Shown in pieces: positions 33,212 through 41,379 of a DNA stretch of 46,304 bases (the first letter of the stretch is position 1; each line of letters opens with the position of its first letter). The position numbers and the translations under genes are program-made. Origin of the DNA: Solibacillus silvestris_B (GTDB taxonomy: Bacteria; Bacillota; Bacilli; Bacillales_A; Planococcaceae). The notes below the pieces were generated by a model. That model was not told the DNA's origin. It saw nothing but the letters and a program-made list of their open reading frames with translations, and did not search any database. Location: positions 1-46,304 of the forward strand of contig NZ_JBQCJW010000028.1 in assembly GCF_051967575.1 (NCBI RefSeq), written 5' to 3'.

Positions 33212-34000
33212 ATGGCAATCAAAACAATCATTTTCGATTTAGATGACACTTTATTATTCGACCAGAAATCCGTAAAAACAGCATTTGAAAAAACATGCGA
33301 ATATGCAGCAGCTAAAAGAAACGTGGACCCTGGCGAACTGGAAGAAGCAGTACGTTCAGCGGCGCGTGTATTGTATGAAAGTTATCCAACATATGATTAT
33401 ACCGTGTTGATCGGCATTAACCCATTTGAAGGACTTTGGGGAACATTTGATGATCCTACACCACAGTTTTTGCAAATGAAAGAAATTGTGCCAGCCTATC
33501 GTGCACAAGCTTGGACAGATGGATTGGCTGCTGTAGGGGTTGAAGATGCCGATTTAGGGGCGGAACTAGGGGAGCGTTTCGTTGAAGAACGTAAAAAGTC
33601 GCCATTTTTCTATGACGATACATTTGCGGTATTGGATGAATTAAAGGGGAAGTACCAGCTCGTTCTGCTAACGAATGGTGCACCAAGCTTACAAAATTTG
33701 AAGTTGGAGATCACACCGGAAATTGTGCCGTATTTTGACCATATCGTCATTTCAGGCGACTTTGGCAAAGGGAAACCGGATGCATCCATCTTTGAATTCG
33801 TCATGGACAAAGCACAGGTGACAAAAGATGAAGCGATTATGGTCGGCGATAATTTAATGACCGATATTTTAGGTTCTTCTCGTGTCGGTATGCAAAATGT
33901 TTGGATTAACCGTGAAGACAAACGTAAAAATCCGGACATTGCACCAACTTATGAAGTGACATCATTAACAGAGTTTTTGCAGCTATTGAAAGCATTATAG
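33212..34000 (+). CDS. HAD-superfamily hydrolase, YjjG/YsaA-like
   Basis: The 262 residues carry all HAD motifs: IFDLDDTLLFD (nucleophile and acid Asp), VLLTNGAP (motif II), the Lys in FGKGKPDASIF (motif III) and MVGDNLMTDILGS (motif IV). The helical cap between motifs I and II is type C1, as in subfamily IA nucleotidases and phosphoglycolate-type phosphatases. It is cytosolic. The substrate is probably a small phosphate ester such as a nucleotide. ATG 33212 follows AGGAGC at 7 bp; the longer upstream frame was rejected. It is single, with its own terminator. Confidence 0.9.
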   Translation: MAIKTIIFDLDDTLLFDQKSVKTAFEKTCEYAAAKRNVDPGELEEAVRSAARVLYESYPTYDYTVLIGINPFEGLWGTFDDPTPQFLQMKEIVPAYRAQAWTDGLAAVGVEDADLGAELGERFVEERKKSPFFYDDTFAVLDELKGKYQLVLLTNGAPSLQNLKLEITPEIVPYFDHIVISGDFGKGKPDASIFEFVMDKAQVTKDEAIMVGDNLMTDILGSSRVGMQNVWINREDKRKNPDIAPTYEVTSLTEFLQLLKAL

Positions 34001-34088
34001 TGTTAAAAATACACTACGGTAGTTTTGTGAAACAGATTAATCATGGATTTATCTTAGGATAACGACATTCAAACATATGTAAATAAAG

Positions 34089-34134
34089 AGTTCAAACATA
34101 TTTTATATAGCAAATATGTTTGAACTGTTTTGTT
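34089..34134 (+). terminator. Terminator after the HAD gene
   Basis: AGTTCAAACATATTT (34089-34103) pairs perfectly over 15 bp with AAATATGTTTGAACT (34112-34126), followed by GTTTTGTT. A partial copy of the left arm (TTCAAACATAT) occurs just upstream at about 34068-34078. Confidence 0.85.
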
Positions 34135-34191
34135 GCTTTCGTATTATTAAATAAACTATATAAAATTATGTAAGAAAAGAGGTGATAAAGA

Positions 34192-34407
34192 ATGAATAAG
34201 AAAGAGATTTCTAATCTTAAAAAATGGCGAGAAAATTATGCTGCATTAATTGTTGCCATGTCTTGTTTATACAGTGCTGTTGAAAGTTGGGGAGATAATT
34301 GGTTTATGGCAGCATTGTTATCAGCAGGGGTAATAATTTGTGGGACGATAGCCTTTTTTGATATAAAACGTATTTTAAATTTAAAGAAATTAAAATGTAA
34401 TATATAA
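34192..34407 (+). CDS. Small two-helix membrane protein, unknown
   Basis: The 71 residues have a polar start (MNKKEISNLKKWRENY), two membrane segments (about residues 17-30 and 37-55) and a basic tail. The ATG follows GAGGTGATAAAGA, a good site. It is followed by a NUDIX gene 66 bp on and may share its transcript. The region is slightly more AT-rich than its neighbours. I do not recognise it. Confidence 0.7.
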   Translation: MNKKEISNLKKWRENYAALIVAMSCLYSAVESWGDNWFMAALLSAGVIICGTIAFFDIKRILNLKKLKCNI

Positions 34408-34473
34408 AATATACAGATGACTAAATGGCAAAAAGATCCCATACAACGCTTTGGGAATTTCAGGGGGGATTTT

Positions 34474-34914
34474 ATGTTTGTAGTAAATGTAGAAGGGGCA
34501 ATTCGTCGCAATGAGAAATGGCTTTTAATCCGCAGAAGTGAAAAGGAGGAGCATGCTGGTGGAGGTCTCTCATTAGTAGGCGGAAAGTGTGAAATTGAAG
34601 GTGATTCATCTGATATCCTGGAAAGAACATTAAAACGAGAAGTTTTTGAAGAAGTAGGTAGCGAAATTACAGGCATTAAATATGTAAATAGCTCCTCCTT
34701 CGTGACGGAATCAGGAATAAATGTAATCGATATAGTTTTCCTATGTCATCATAAATCTGGAGAACCTTACGCTAAAAGTTCTGAAGAAGTGGATGATGTT
34801 ATTTGGATGACTACATCAGAGATTCTTGCACATACGGAACTACCTTTATTTCTAAAAGAAAACATTAAACTTGCAGAAAAAGTACTACAAGATAATTTGC
34901 ATGTGAAATATTAG
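34474..34914 (+). CDS. NUDIX hydrolase
   Basis: The 146 residues contain a NUDIX fold: VVNVEGAIRRNEKWLLIRRS at the start, then the helix-loop-helix box with GGKCEIE and LKREVFEEVG. The spacing between these two parts is four residues longer than the canonical box, and the residue at the usual first Glu position is Asp. The core REVFEEVG that binds metal is intact. Such enzymes hydrolyse nucleoside diphosphates linked to another group; the substrate is unknown. ATG 34474 follows GGGGGGAT; the upstream ATG lacks a site. No terminator is visible in 34915-35131. Confidence 0.82.
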   Translation: MFVVNVEGAIRRNEKWLLIRRSEKEEHAGGGLSLVGGKCEIEGDSSDILERTLKREVFEEVGSEITGIKYVNSSSFVTESGINVIDIVFLCHHKSGEPYAKSSEEVDDVIWMTTSEILAHTELPLFLKENIKLAEKVLQDNLHVKY

Positions 34915-35131
34915 TTATACTTCATCAATTTTGATCGATCATTTTTCAGGATGGGGCTTTTGTAGTTGCTGTTAAATAAGGAATGAAGGATATTTTTTAA
35001 TCAATCTTTATTCCAATGCAGAAACATTGTTAGTTTGTGCGTTTTTTACATCGGATGTCTCCAAAATAAACAATTTTCAGAAAATTTGTGATATAATGCA
35101 ATATATGAAAGAAATGAAAGAGGTTTTTTGG

Positions 35132-35506
35132 ATGGTAAATTATAATGCATGCTGCTGTGAAAATTGTGGGCGTAAAAGTGAAACAATTCAAGTGAATCCG
35201 GTGACATTAAATCATCATACGGCATATCTCTGCGTAACTTGTACACATGTATTCGCTTTACCTAAAAACAAGGACCGGTTCTTTCAGCTCGTACGCGGCA
35301 AAAAGGCGAAAAGTTCGAATAGGGAGATGCAAAAGGCCCATCAGATTTTATCGGCATTCATCGCGGCAGGGGCACTGTTTTTAGTTGCCGTTGCTGCAGC
35401 GGGAGTAGCGCAAAACTATGATTTCACGACGATTGTATTCAATGAAATACGGCTGACACCACTTAATGAACAATTGTCTTTTTTGCATTTAAAGTCATTT
35501 AATTAA
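35132..35506 (+). CDS. Zinc-ribbon-like, single-pass membrane protein, unknown
   Basis: The 124 residues carry an N-terminal pair of CxxC motifs (CENCGRKSE and CVTCTHVF) that would bind one zinc. A basic linker (RGKKAKSSNREMQKAH), a membrane helix (about residues 70-92) and a short outer tail follow. An extra Cys-Cys lies just before the first pair. ATG 35132 follows AAAGAGGT; ATGs at 35105 and further up extend the frame without better sites. It is a single gene with a terminator. The layout recalls small membrane-bound regulators, but I cannot assign it. Confidence 0.7.
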   Translation: MVNYNACCCENCGRKSETIQVNPVTLNHHTAYLCVTCTHVFALPKNKDRFFQLVRGKKAKSSNREMQKAHQILSAFIAAGALFLVAVAAAGVAQNYDFTTIVFNEIRLTPLNEQLSFLHLKSFN

Positions 35507-35511
35507 AAACG

Positions 35512-35546
35512 GGGACTGTTGAAATTAACTTTTCAACAGTCCCTTA
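35512..35546 (+). terminator. Terminator after the zinc-ribbon gene
   Basis: GGGACTGTTGAAA (35512-35524) pairs perfectly over 13 bp with TTTCAACAGTCCC (35531-35543), followed by TT. Confidence 0.8.
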
Positions 35547-35823
35547 CATCTTTATTAGGAAAGGAAATTTTAGATATTGACAGGCAAGTACAAAAGTAAC
35601 AAAGCTTTGCTGCACAAATAAAATAGTGCAGCAAAACTTCTATTGCGATAAATAAATCATTTTACTTCATAAAAGGGAAGGTCTTTTGCGAGTATGCACG
35701 GCGCCTACCACGTTCCTTTATTGCTGTTGTGCGGCTTCCGCCAATAAAACACCGCAACTTAATATTTATCTAATTCTGAAGTATTTTTAAAATATATAAT
35801 AAGTAATAATTAATTATCGGACA
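35547..35823. other. Gene-free stretch with a hairpin
   Basis: No gene is supported here. TTTGCTGCAC (35606-35615) and GTGCAGCAAA (35626-35635) form a perfect 10-bp hairpin without a T run. A 20-base segment at 35563-35582 repeats 14575-14594 with two differences. The remainder is AT-rich and unremarkable. No clear terminator for the deacetylase gene on minus was found. Confidence 0.5.
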
Positions 35824-37083
35824 CTAGCGTTTTTGTACTTCCAGTAATTCCGAAGCGGTTACAAATTCATAGCCTTGTTTTTGTAAGGCAGAAAGGATCG
35901 TATCCAAAGCATCCGCCGTTGTTTGGTGGATATCATGCATTAAAATGATACTGCCGTTTTTTGCTTGTTCATTCACCGCAAGCACGGTTTTTTCTGGATC
36001 GCGATGCTTCCAATCGAGCGTATCGATTGTCCACATAACGATCGGAACATTCAATTGATTGACGATTGTTTTATTATACGCACCATAAGGCGGACGAAAA
36101 ACCGTTGCATTTTGACCGATTGCCGCGTTAATCACAGCATCTGTGGATTGAATTTGACCCTTCATTTGCTTTAATGATAACGTTGTGAGTTTTGTATGAT
36201 TGAATGTATGGTTGCCGATTTCATGACCTGCTTCATACACCGTTTTTAAAATTTCAGGATACTTTTTCGCCTCTTGACCAATAACGAAAAATGTTGCCTT
36301 TGCATCATATTTTTCAAGGGTTTTTAAAATTTGCATCGTCACTTTCGGATGTGGGCCATCATCAAATGTTAAGGCGATTTTTTTCCCGCTTTTAGGCTTG
36401 GGCGGCTTTGGTGCTTCGGCTTTTTTGTCAGGAGATTTCAGTCCGCTTGCAAGCACATAGCCAGAAAGCTCATCGGTTGCGACAAACGCCCATCCTTTTA
36501 AATTTGTAAGCATTGTGACATTCGCATTTTTACGTAAAACCCCAATTTCGCCACTGGATGGGCTGGCGGCAGATCGGACGACTAAATCTGCAGAACTTTT
36601 TACTGTCATCGCTTTTGCTGTAGGCTGCACGAGTGCATGCTTATTTACAAAGCCTGCCGTATTGCCGTATTTTACGAAAACGAAGTCAGTAGAAGCAGAA
36701 CCGTACACTTCTACAATACTATTTATATAAAGTTTCCCTATTATATCGCTTTGTTGTGTGTTCGTTACGCGTACAAGCGGCTCATTTTTAGCATTTACGA
36801 GCATATATTGAGGGGATGCAGATTTTAAAATTTCGCTTTTAATATAGCCGGTCGTTGTTTTGTATTGAACTTTTGTCCAATCATCCTTTTCTGAGAGAAC
36901 GATGAGCGGTGTTGCTTTTGAGAGGGAAATGATCTTTTCCTGTAAAGTTTCATTGAATATGTCTGTTTCTGCCGTTGTTGTTTTTATTGTGATAGGAGTA
37001 TGTGCATGAGCGCTATGCGGGCAAACTAAGAAAATAATAGCAATACATAGAATGGTAAACAATGAGGAAAATATTTTTTTCAT
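35824..37083 (-). CDS. Secreted SH3-domain polysaccharide deacetylase
   Basis: The 419 residues start with a signal peptide (to about residue 28, PHSAHA). Three SH3b-like modules of about 60 residues follow (for example TKVQYKTTTGYIKSEIL, FVFVKYGNTAGFVNKHAL, LVVRSAASPSSGEIGVLRK), then a Pro/Lys linker (EAPKPPKPKSGK) and a NodB domain. NodB motifs are complete: ALTFDDGPHP, the metal His pair in GNHTFNHT, FRPPYGAYN, WTIDTLDWKH and ILMHDIH. The SH3 modules should bind the wall, and the enzyme deacetylates peptidoglycan sugars, often giving lysozyme resistance. GGGAG precedes the ATG. It is monocistronic. Confidence 0.92.
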   Translation of the reverse strand: MKKIFSSLFTILCIAIIFLVCPHSAHAHTPITIKTTTAETDIFNETLQEKIISLSKATPLIVLSEKDDWTKVQYKTTTGYIKSEILKSASPQYMLVNAKNEPLVRVTNTQQSDIIGKLYINSIVEVYGSASTDFVFVKYGNTAGFVNKHALVQPTAKAMTVKSSADLVVRSAASPSSGEIGVLRKNANVTMLTNLKGWAFVATDELSGYVLASGLKSPDKKAEAPKPPKPKSGKKIALTFDDGPHPKVTMQILKTLEKYDAKATFFVIGQEAKKYPEILKTVYEAGHEIGNHTFNHTKLTTLSLKQMKGQIQSTDAVINAAIGQNATVFRPPYGAYNKTIVNQLNVPIVMWTIDTLDWKHRDPEKTVLAVNEQAKNGSIILMHDIHQTTADALDTILSALQKQGYEFVTASELLEVQKR

Positions 37084-37254
37084 ATAGAAAACTCCCTTTA
37101 GGTAAAATTGAACGGTATAGTAAAATATTAATTAATATACCTAGTATACAATCCCATTCGCCAAACATAAATAAACGGTTCCTTAAATACTGATTTTGAA
37201 CTACAAGAGAAAAGATAGTCTATTAAACTTATGCATTTCAAAAGAAAATATGTT

Positions 37255-37302
37255 GAAAAAATCAAAAAACACTGATGGATGGTCTTCCCATTCACCAGTG
37301 TC
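37255..37302 (-). terminator. Terminator of serA
   Basis: On minus, ACACTGgtGaatGGG pairs with CCatcCAtCAGTGT over about 37301-37269, followed by TTTTTTGATTTTTTC. Confidence 0.75.
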
Positions 37303-37310
37303 AGAAAAAG

Positions 37311-38933
37311 TTATAGAGTAATAGCTTTCACTTCATCAATATTTTCAAGCTGCGCTACGTAAATCAAATCTTCGGTCGTCACTTCATTATCCACTGCCAG
37401 CATCATAACGGCAGAGCCGCCAACTTGATCACGGCCTACTTGCATTGTCGCGATGTTAATGTCTTTTTCCGCCAATTTAGTAGCTACGCGACCGATGGAA
37501 CCTGGTTTGTCCTGGTTTTTAATGTATAGAAGGTTGCCAGCCGGGATGACATCGACTACAAAGCCTTCCACTTTCACGATACGGGCACCAAGACCATTTA
37601 ATAATGTGCCGGCTACTGTATGCTTTTCCGTTTCGGTTACGATTTCAACTGTAATTAAGTTTGTGAAGCCTTTTGCAGTTGTTGTTTTATGCTCGTTGAT
37701 TTGCATTCCAATGCGCTCTGCCAAATAACGCGCGTTCACATCATTTACGTGAGAGCCGTGGTTTGTAGATAGTAAACCTTTAATCGCATTTGCCGTTAAT
37801 GGACGCACATCGAAATTTGCCACTTCACCAGCATAAGAAATATTTAATTGCTGAATGCTTTCTTCGGTTACTTGAATAAGGAATTTGCCAAGCTTTTCTG
37901 CCAAAGCGAAGAATGGCTCCACCTGTGCCAGTTTCTCTTTCGGAATTGATGGCATATTCACGGGATTTGTTACTGTTCCCGTTTTAAAAAATTTAATAAT
38001 ATCGTTTGATACGTCAACTGCAACAGATTCCTGGGCTTCAACTGTAGATGCGCCTAAGTGGGGTGTTGCAATGACTTGCGGCAATGTCAGCAATTTATGA
38101 TCGGTTGCCGGTTCCTGCACGAATACATCAAGCGCCGCGCCTGCAACTTTGCCATCAACGATCGCCTCATATAGATCGTCCTCGTTAATAATACCGCCGC
38201 GCGCGCAGTTAATAATGCGAACGCCTTCTTTCATAAGGGCAAAACGTTCCTTGTTGATGATGTTGCGTGTTTCAGGCAATAGTGGTGTATGGACTGTAAT
38301 GAAGTCAGCTTCGGCACATACTTCGTCAACCGTCCCTTTTTTTACTCCTAGCTCTTTTGCGCGTTCTTCAGTTAAAAATGGATCATATGCGATAACATTC
38401 ATGCGCTGGCCTTTTGCCCGATAAGCTACTTCAACACCGATTCGTCCCATACCGATAACACCTAATGTTTTGTTTTTTAGCTCGACACCAACATAAGATT
38501 TGCGGTCCCACTTTCCATTTTTCAATGTGTTGAAAGCTTGCGGGATAAAACGAGCGAGTGAAGTCATCATCGCAATTGTATGCTCGGCAGCAGAGTTCGT
38601 GTTTCCGTCTGGCGCGTTTACTACGATAATGCCGTGTTCGGTTGCGGCGTTTAAGTCGATATTATCAACGCCTACTCCGGCACGTCCGATTAACTTCAAG
38701 TTTTTGGCTGCTTCAATTACTTCGCGTGTGACAGTCGTCTGAGAACGGACAAGCAATACATCGACATCTTTAATTTTCGCCATTAATTCTTCAGGAGCCA
38801 AGCCTGTCTCAACAACAATATTTAAATCCAATTCTTTTTCTTGACGCAACGGGAAAATACCGTCATCACTTAATGGATCTGCAATAAATACGTTAATAGT
38901 TTTTGTCGCTTTTTCGATAACTTCTGTTGTCAT
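37311..38933 (-). CDS. serA: D-3-phosphoglycerate dehydrogenase, long form
   Basis: SerA oxidises 3-phosphoglycerate, the first step of serine synthesis. The 540 residues fit the long (type I) form: a substrate/NAD core (residues 15-325), an intervening domain and a C-terminal ACT domain (about 465-540, IKNQDKPGSIGRVATKLAEK). The core shows GRAGVGVDNIDL, the NAD loop GVIGMGRIG, NCARGGIINEDDL with catalytic Arg and ATPHLGASTVEAQ with catalytic His. The ACT domain suggests serine feedback. The ATG follows GGGAGAG. A T-box leader upstream ties expression to a tRNA charge state, and serC lies about 6 kb away on the same strand. Confidence 0.97.
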   Translation of the reverse strand: MTTEVIEKATKTINVFIADPLSDDGIFPLRQEKELDLNIVVETGLAPEELMAKIKDVDVLLVRSQTTVTREVIEAAKNLKLIGRAGVGVDNIDLNAATEHGIIVVNAPDGNTNSAAEHTIAMMTSLARFIPQAFNTLKNGKWDRKSYVGVELKNKTLGVIGMGRIGVEVAYRAKGQRMNVIAYDPFLTEERAKELGVKKGTVDEVCAEADFITVHTPLLPETRNIINKERFALMKEGVRIINCARGGIINEDDLYEAIVDGKVAGAALDVFVQEPATDHKLLTLPQVIATPHLGASTVEAQESVAVDVSNDIIKFFKTGTVTNPVNMPSIPKEKLAQVEPFFALAEKLGKFLIQVTEESIQQLNISYAGEVANFDVRPLTANAIKGLLSTNHGSHVNDVNARYLAERIGMQINEHKTTTAKGFTNLITVEIVTETEKHTVAGTLLNGLGARIVKVEGFVVDVIPAGNLLYIKNQDKPGSIGRVATKLAEKDINIATMQVGRDQVGGSAVMMLAVDNEVTTEDLIYVAQLENIDEVKAITL

Positions 38934-39015
38934 AGTAAAATTCTCTCCCTTTATTTCACTTTTTTTGCTTTTTCTCGGGGCAATTTGCTGAAAAAATCTT
39001 TGGCATCCGCCAATA

Positions 39016-39065
39016 CATAATAAAAAGCCTTCCGTCCCTTACGTAAAACGTAAGGGGCGAAAGGC
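39016..39065 (-). terminator. T-box terminator hairpin
   Basis: On minus, GCCTTtCGcCCCTTACG pairs with CGTAAGGGaCGgAAGGC (39065-39049 with 39043-39027), followed by TTTTTATTATG. Part of the 5' side can instead join the T-box antiterminator. Confidence 0.93.
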
Positions 39066-39310
39066 ATTAATTTAACAAATCGCGGTACCACCCTTTTTCG
39101 TTGACATATTTTTTCGGGAAAAATATGTTCAACCTTATCCATATGCGTAACGTGCATGTGACGGAATAGCTTACTTTAGATTTTCGGCTACTCTATTCAA
39201 GAGTGGAACTTATTTAGCGTATATACTGGTTCACACCAACCACCAGCTCTCTTTGCTATACGAAACTAAACAGCATGTCTCTATCCTTATAGTTTGTCGT
39301 GATTAAATTT
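39016..39310 (-). promoter_or_regulatory. T-box riboswitch leader of serA, probable tRNA-Ser specifier
   Basis: On minus, the T-box core AGGGTGGTACCGCG occupies 39094-39081 and is followed by a terminator. Upstream is a stem I with the typical AGAGAGCTGGTGG and GGTGTGAACCAG arms; CGTATA/TATACG and TTTAG/CTAAA form its lower helices. The predicted specifier loop holds AAGTTCCACT; TCC (39207-39205), a Ser codon followed by A, is the likely specifier. TTC (Phe) is the shifted reading. Uncharged tRNA-Ser would favour the antiterminator and turn serA on. Confidence 0.92.
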
Positions 39311-39316
39311 GATAAC

Positions 39317-39346
39317 ATCATAAACTTGATTGTTCACCTTTGTCAA
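39317..39346 (-). promoter_or_regulatory. Promoter of the serA T-box transcript
   Basis: On minus, TTGACA (39346-39341), an 18-bp spacer and TATGAT (39322-39317). This would start the leader near 39310. Confidence 0.75.
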
Positions 39347-39457
39347 CGCAATTTTCATTACTAATTAAAAAAAATTTTGCTTAATTCATATTTGGAAGGC
39401 TTTAAACGAACTATATATTATATTTCTCATGAAAACGTTCGTGTATAGGAGATTGTA

Positions 39458-39471
39458 TGTAAGCGCTAACG
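39458..39471. promoter_or_regulatory. Candidate cre (CcpA) site
   Basis: TGTAAGCGCTAACG matches the cre consensus TGWNANCGNTNWCA at all but the last base. It lies about 200 bp upstream of the FAD-dependent oxidoreductase start and about 100 bp before that gene's candidate -35. Confidence 0.45.
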
Positions 39472-39540
39472 ATGTTGAGGTAATGCGATTTAATTGAATT
39501 TACAGAAATCTCAATCGCTGAATACTATACTGGAAAATGG

Positions 39541-39585
39541 AATTCCCCTAAATTGACATAATTTTGTCACAAACAGTAATTCCCC
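39541..39585 (+). promoter_or_regulatory. Candidate promoter region with dyad, FAD oxidoreductase gene
   Basis: TTGACA (39553-39558) is a consensus -35 with only a weak -10 (TAATTC at 18 bp). It overlaps the dyad TGACA/TGTCA (39554-39569). AATTCCCC repeats directly at 39541-39548 and 39578-39585. Together they suggest operator sequences. ATATGTACATAT (39646-39657), 15 bp before the start codon, is a further palindrome. Confidence 0.35.
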
Positions 39586-39672
39586 GGTATTAAGGCAAGG
39601 AAAAAAATAGAAGGGGAAATTAAAAATAAAACGAAATTGTAATACATATGTACATATAAGGGGGAGTGGAAT

Positions 39673-41319
39673 ATGCAATATGATGTAATCGTTATCGGTG
39701 CAGGGTTGGCTGGACTAACAGCGGCTTGCCAGCTTATCGATGCGAAAAAGAAGGTGCTGCTTGTCGATCAGGAACCGGCAAATTCAATCGGTGGTCAAGC
39801 GTTCTGGTCATTCGGGGGACTGTTTTTAGTCGATTCTCCGGAACAAAGAAGGTTAGGAATTAAAGATAATAAAGAGCTTGCTTGGCAAGATTGGCGCGGT
39901 TCTGCAAATTTTGACCGTTTAGAGGACGAGGATTACTGGGCATATGAATGGGCCAAAGCATATGTCGATTTTGCTGCTGGGGAAAAATATAACTGGCTAA
40001 AAAAGCATGGCATTAAATTTTTTCCGGTAGTCGGCTGGGCGGAGCGGGGCGGTTCATTGGCGGGGGGGCATGGCAACTCGGTCCCGCGCTTTCATATTGT
40101 GTGGGGAACAGGTCCTGCATTAGTGGAACCTTTCGCCAAGAAAGTGCTGCAAGCGTCCGAAAATGGGCAAATTGACTATTTGCCCCGTCATCAAGTGACA
40201 GAACTGATTGTTGCAAATAATGCGATCACAGGCATTTGCGGCAATATTTTAGAAAATAGCATCATTCGCCGTGGTGAGAAAAGCTCAAGGGAAGCAGTCG
40301 GAACATTCGAATATACAGCAGATGCAGTAATTGTAGCGAGCGGTGGGATTGGGGCAAACATAGATCTTGTAAAGAAAAATTGGCCATCAAGACTAGGTGC
40401 GCCCCCGAAAAACATGGTTGCTGGGGTTCCGGCATATGTAGACGGAAAAATGCTGGAAATTACAGAACGAGCAGGCGGGCGTATCGTCAACCGCGATCGT
40501 ATGTGGCACTATACTGAAGGATTAAAAAACTGGGATCCGATTTGGGAAAATCACGGGATTCGAATTTTGCCGGGACCGTCATCGATGTGGTTTGATGCAT
40601 TGGGAAATCGATTCATAGCACCGAATTTTCCGGGATTCGATACGTTAAGCACACTAGAAGCAATTCAAAAGACTGGCCATGATTATTCCTGGTTTATTTT
40701 AACGGAAAAAATTATTGAAAAGGAATTTGCATTATCAGGCTCAGAACAAAATCCGGATTTGACGAATAAAAGTATAAAAGACGTGCTAAAACGTGTTTTG
40801 CCAGGACCGCCAGCTGCAGTGCAAGCCTTTAAAGACAATGGAGAAGATTTTGTCATTGCACATAGCTTAAAGGAATTAGTGGAAGGAATGAACAGGCTTT
40901 CCGGGAGTGACTTGCTCGACTTCATGCATATTAAAGAGCAGATTTTGGCGCGTGATCGTGAAATTGAAAATGTATTTTCAAAAGATGCGCAAATTACGGC
41001 TTTGCACGGTGCGAGAAATTATATAGGAGACAAATTGATTCGTGCAGCAAAGCCTCATAAAATTTTAGACCCGTCTGCAGGTCCTTTAATAGCAGTGCGC
41101 TTAAATATTTTGACGCGAAAAACATTGGGCGGGCTGCAGACGAATTTAAATGGGCAAGTGTTAAATGACGATGGTCAACCAGTCACAGGGCTTTTTGCTG
41201 CCGGGGAAGTAAGCGGATTTGGAGGCGGAGGCATTCACGGCTATCGCTCATTGGAAGGCACATTTGTAGGGGGCTGCTTATTTACCGGGTTACAAGTTGG
41301 AAAATATTTAAGCAAATAA
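39673..41319 (+). CDS. FAD-dependent dehydrogenase, KstD / fumarate-reductase flavoprotein group
   Basis: The 548 residues start with the FAD loop VIGAGLAGLTAA (GAGLAG at residues 9-14) and the acidic ribose binder LLVDQE. SIGGQAFWSFGGLFLVDSPE follows. The C-terminal flavin site has LGGLQTNLNGQVL, GLFAAGEVSGFGGGGIHGYR and EGTFVGGCLFTG, the pattern of 3-ketosteroid delta-1-dehydrogenases and related flavoproteins. It should remove or add hydrogen across a C-C bond next to a carbonyl; a steroid substrate is not shown. GGGGGAGTGG precedes the ATG. An enoyl-CoA hydratase follows on the same strand. cre and FadR-like sites nearby point to lipid or carbon-source control. Confidence 0.85.
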   Translation: MQYDVIVIGAGLAGLTAACQLIDAKKKVLLVDQEPANSIGGQAFWSFGGLFLVDSPEQRRLGIKDNKELAWQDWRGSANFDRLEDEDYWAYEWAKAYVDFAAGEKYNWLKKHGIKFFPVVGWAERGGSLAGGHGNSVPRFHIVWGTGPALVEPFAKKVLQASENGQIDYLPRHQVTELIVANNAITGICGNILENSIIRRGEKSSREAVGTFEYTADAVIVASGGIGANIDLVKKNWPSRLGAPPKNMVAGVPAYVDGKMLEITERAGGRIVNRDRMWHYTEGLKNWDPIWENHGIRILPGPSSMWFDALGNRFIAPNFPGFDTLSTLEAIQKTGHDYSWFILTEKIIEKEFALSGSEQNPDLTNKSIKDVLKRVLPGPPAAVQAFKDNGEDFVIAHSLKELVEGMNRLSGSDLLDFMHIKEQILARDREIENVFSKDAQITALHGARNYIGDKLIRAAKPHKILDPSAGPLIAVRLNILTRKTLGGLQTNLNGQVLNDDGQPVTGLFAAGEVSGFGGGGIHGYRSLEGTFVGGCLFTGLQVGKYLSK

Positions 41320-41345
41320 AGGACTTTAATCATTGTATGTCGAAA

Positions 41346-41363
41346 TGAATGAATATTCATTTA
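41346..41363. promoter_or_regulatory. FadR-like operator ahead of the enoyl-CoA hydratase
   Basis: TGAATGAATATTCATTTA matches the Bacillus FadR consensus TGAATGAMTANTCATTCA in 17 of 18 positions. It lies 16 bp before the start codon and between two genes fit for fatty-acid breakdown. FadR represses beta-oxidation genes until long-chain acyl-CoA appears. Confidence 0.6.
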
Positions 41364-41379
41364 TAAGGGGTGTATAAAA

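Noticed and set aside
35606..35635. Terminator for the deacetylase gene
   Set aside because: The 10-bp hairpin has no T run on minus and lies about 190 bp past the stop codon.
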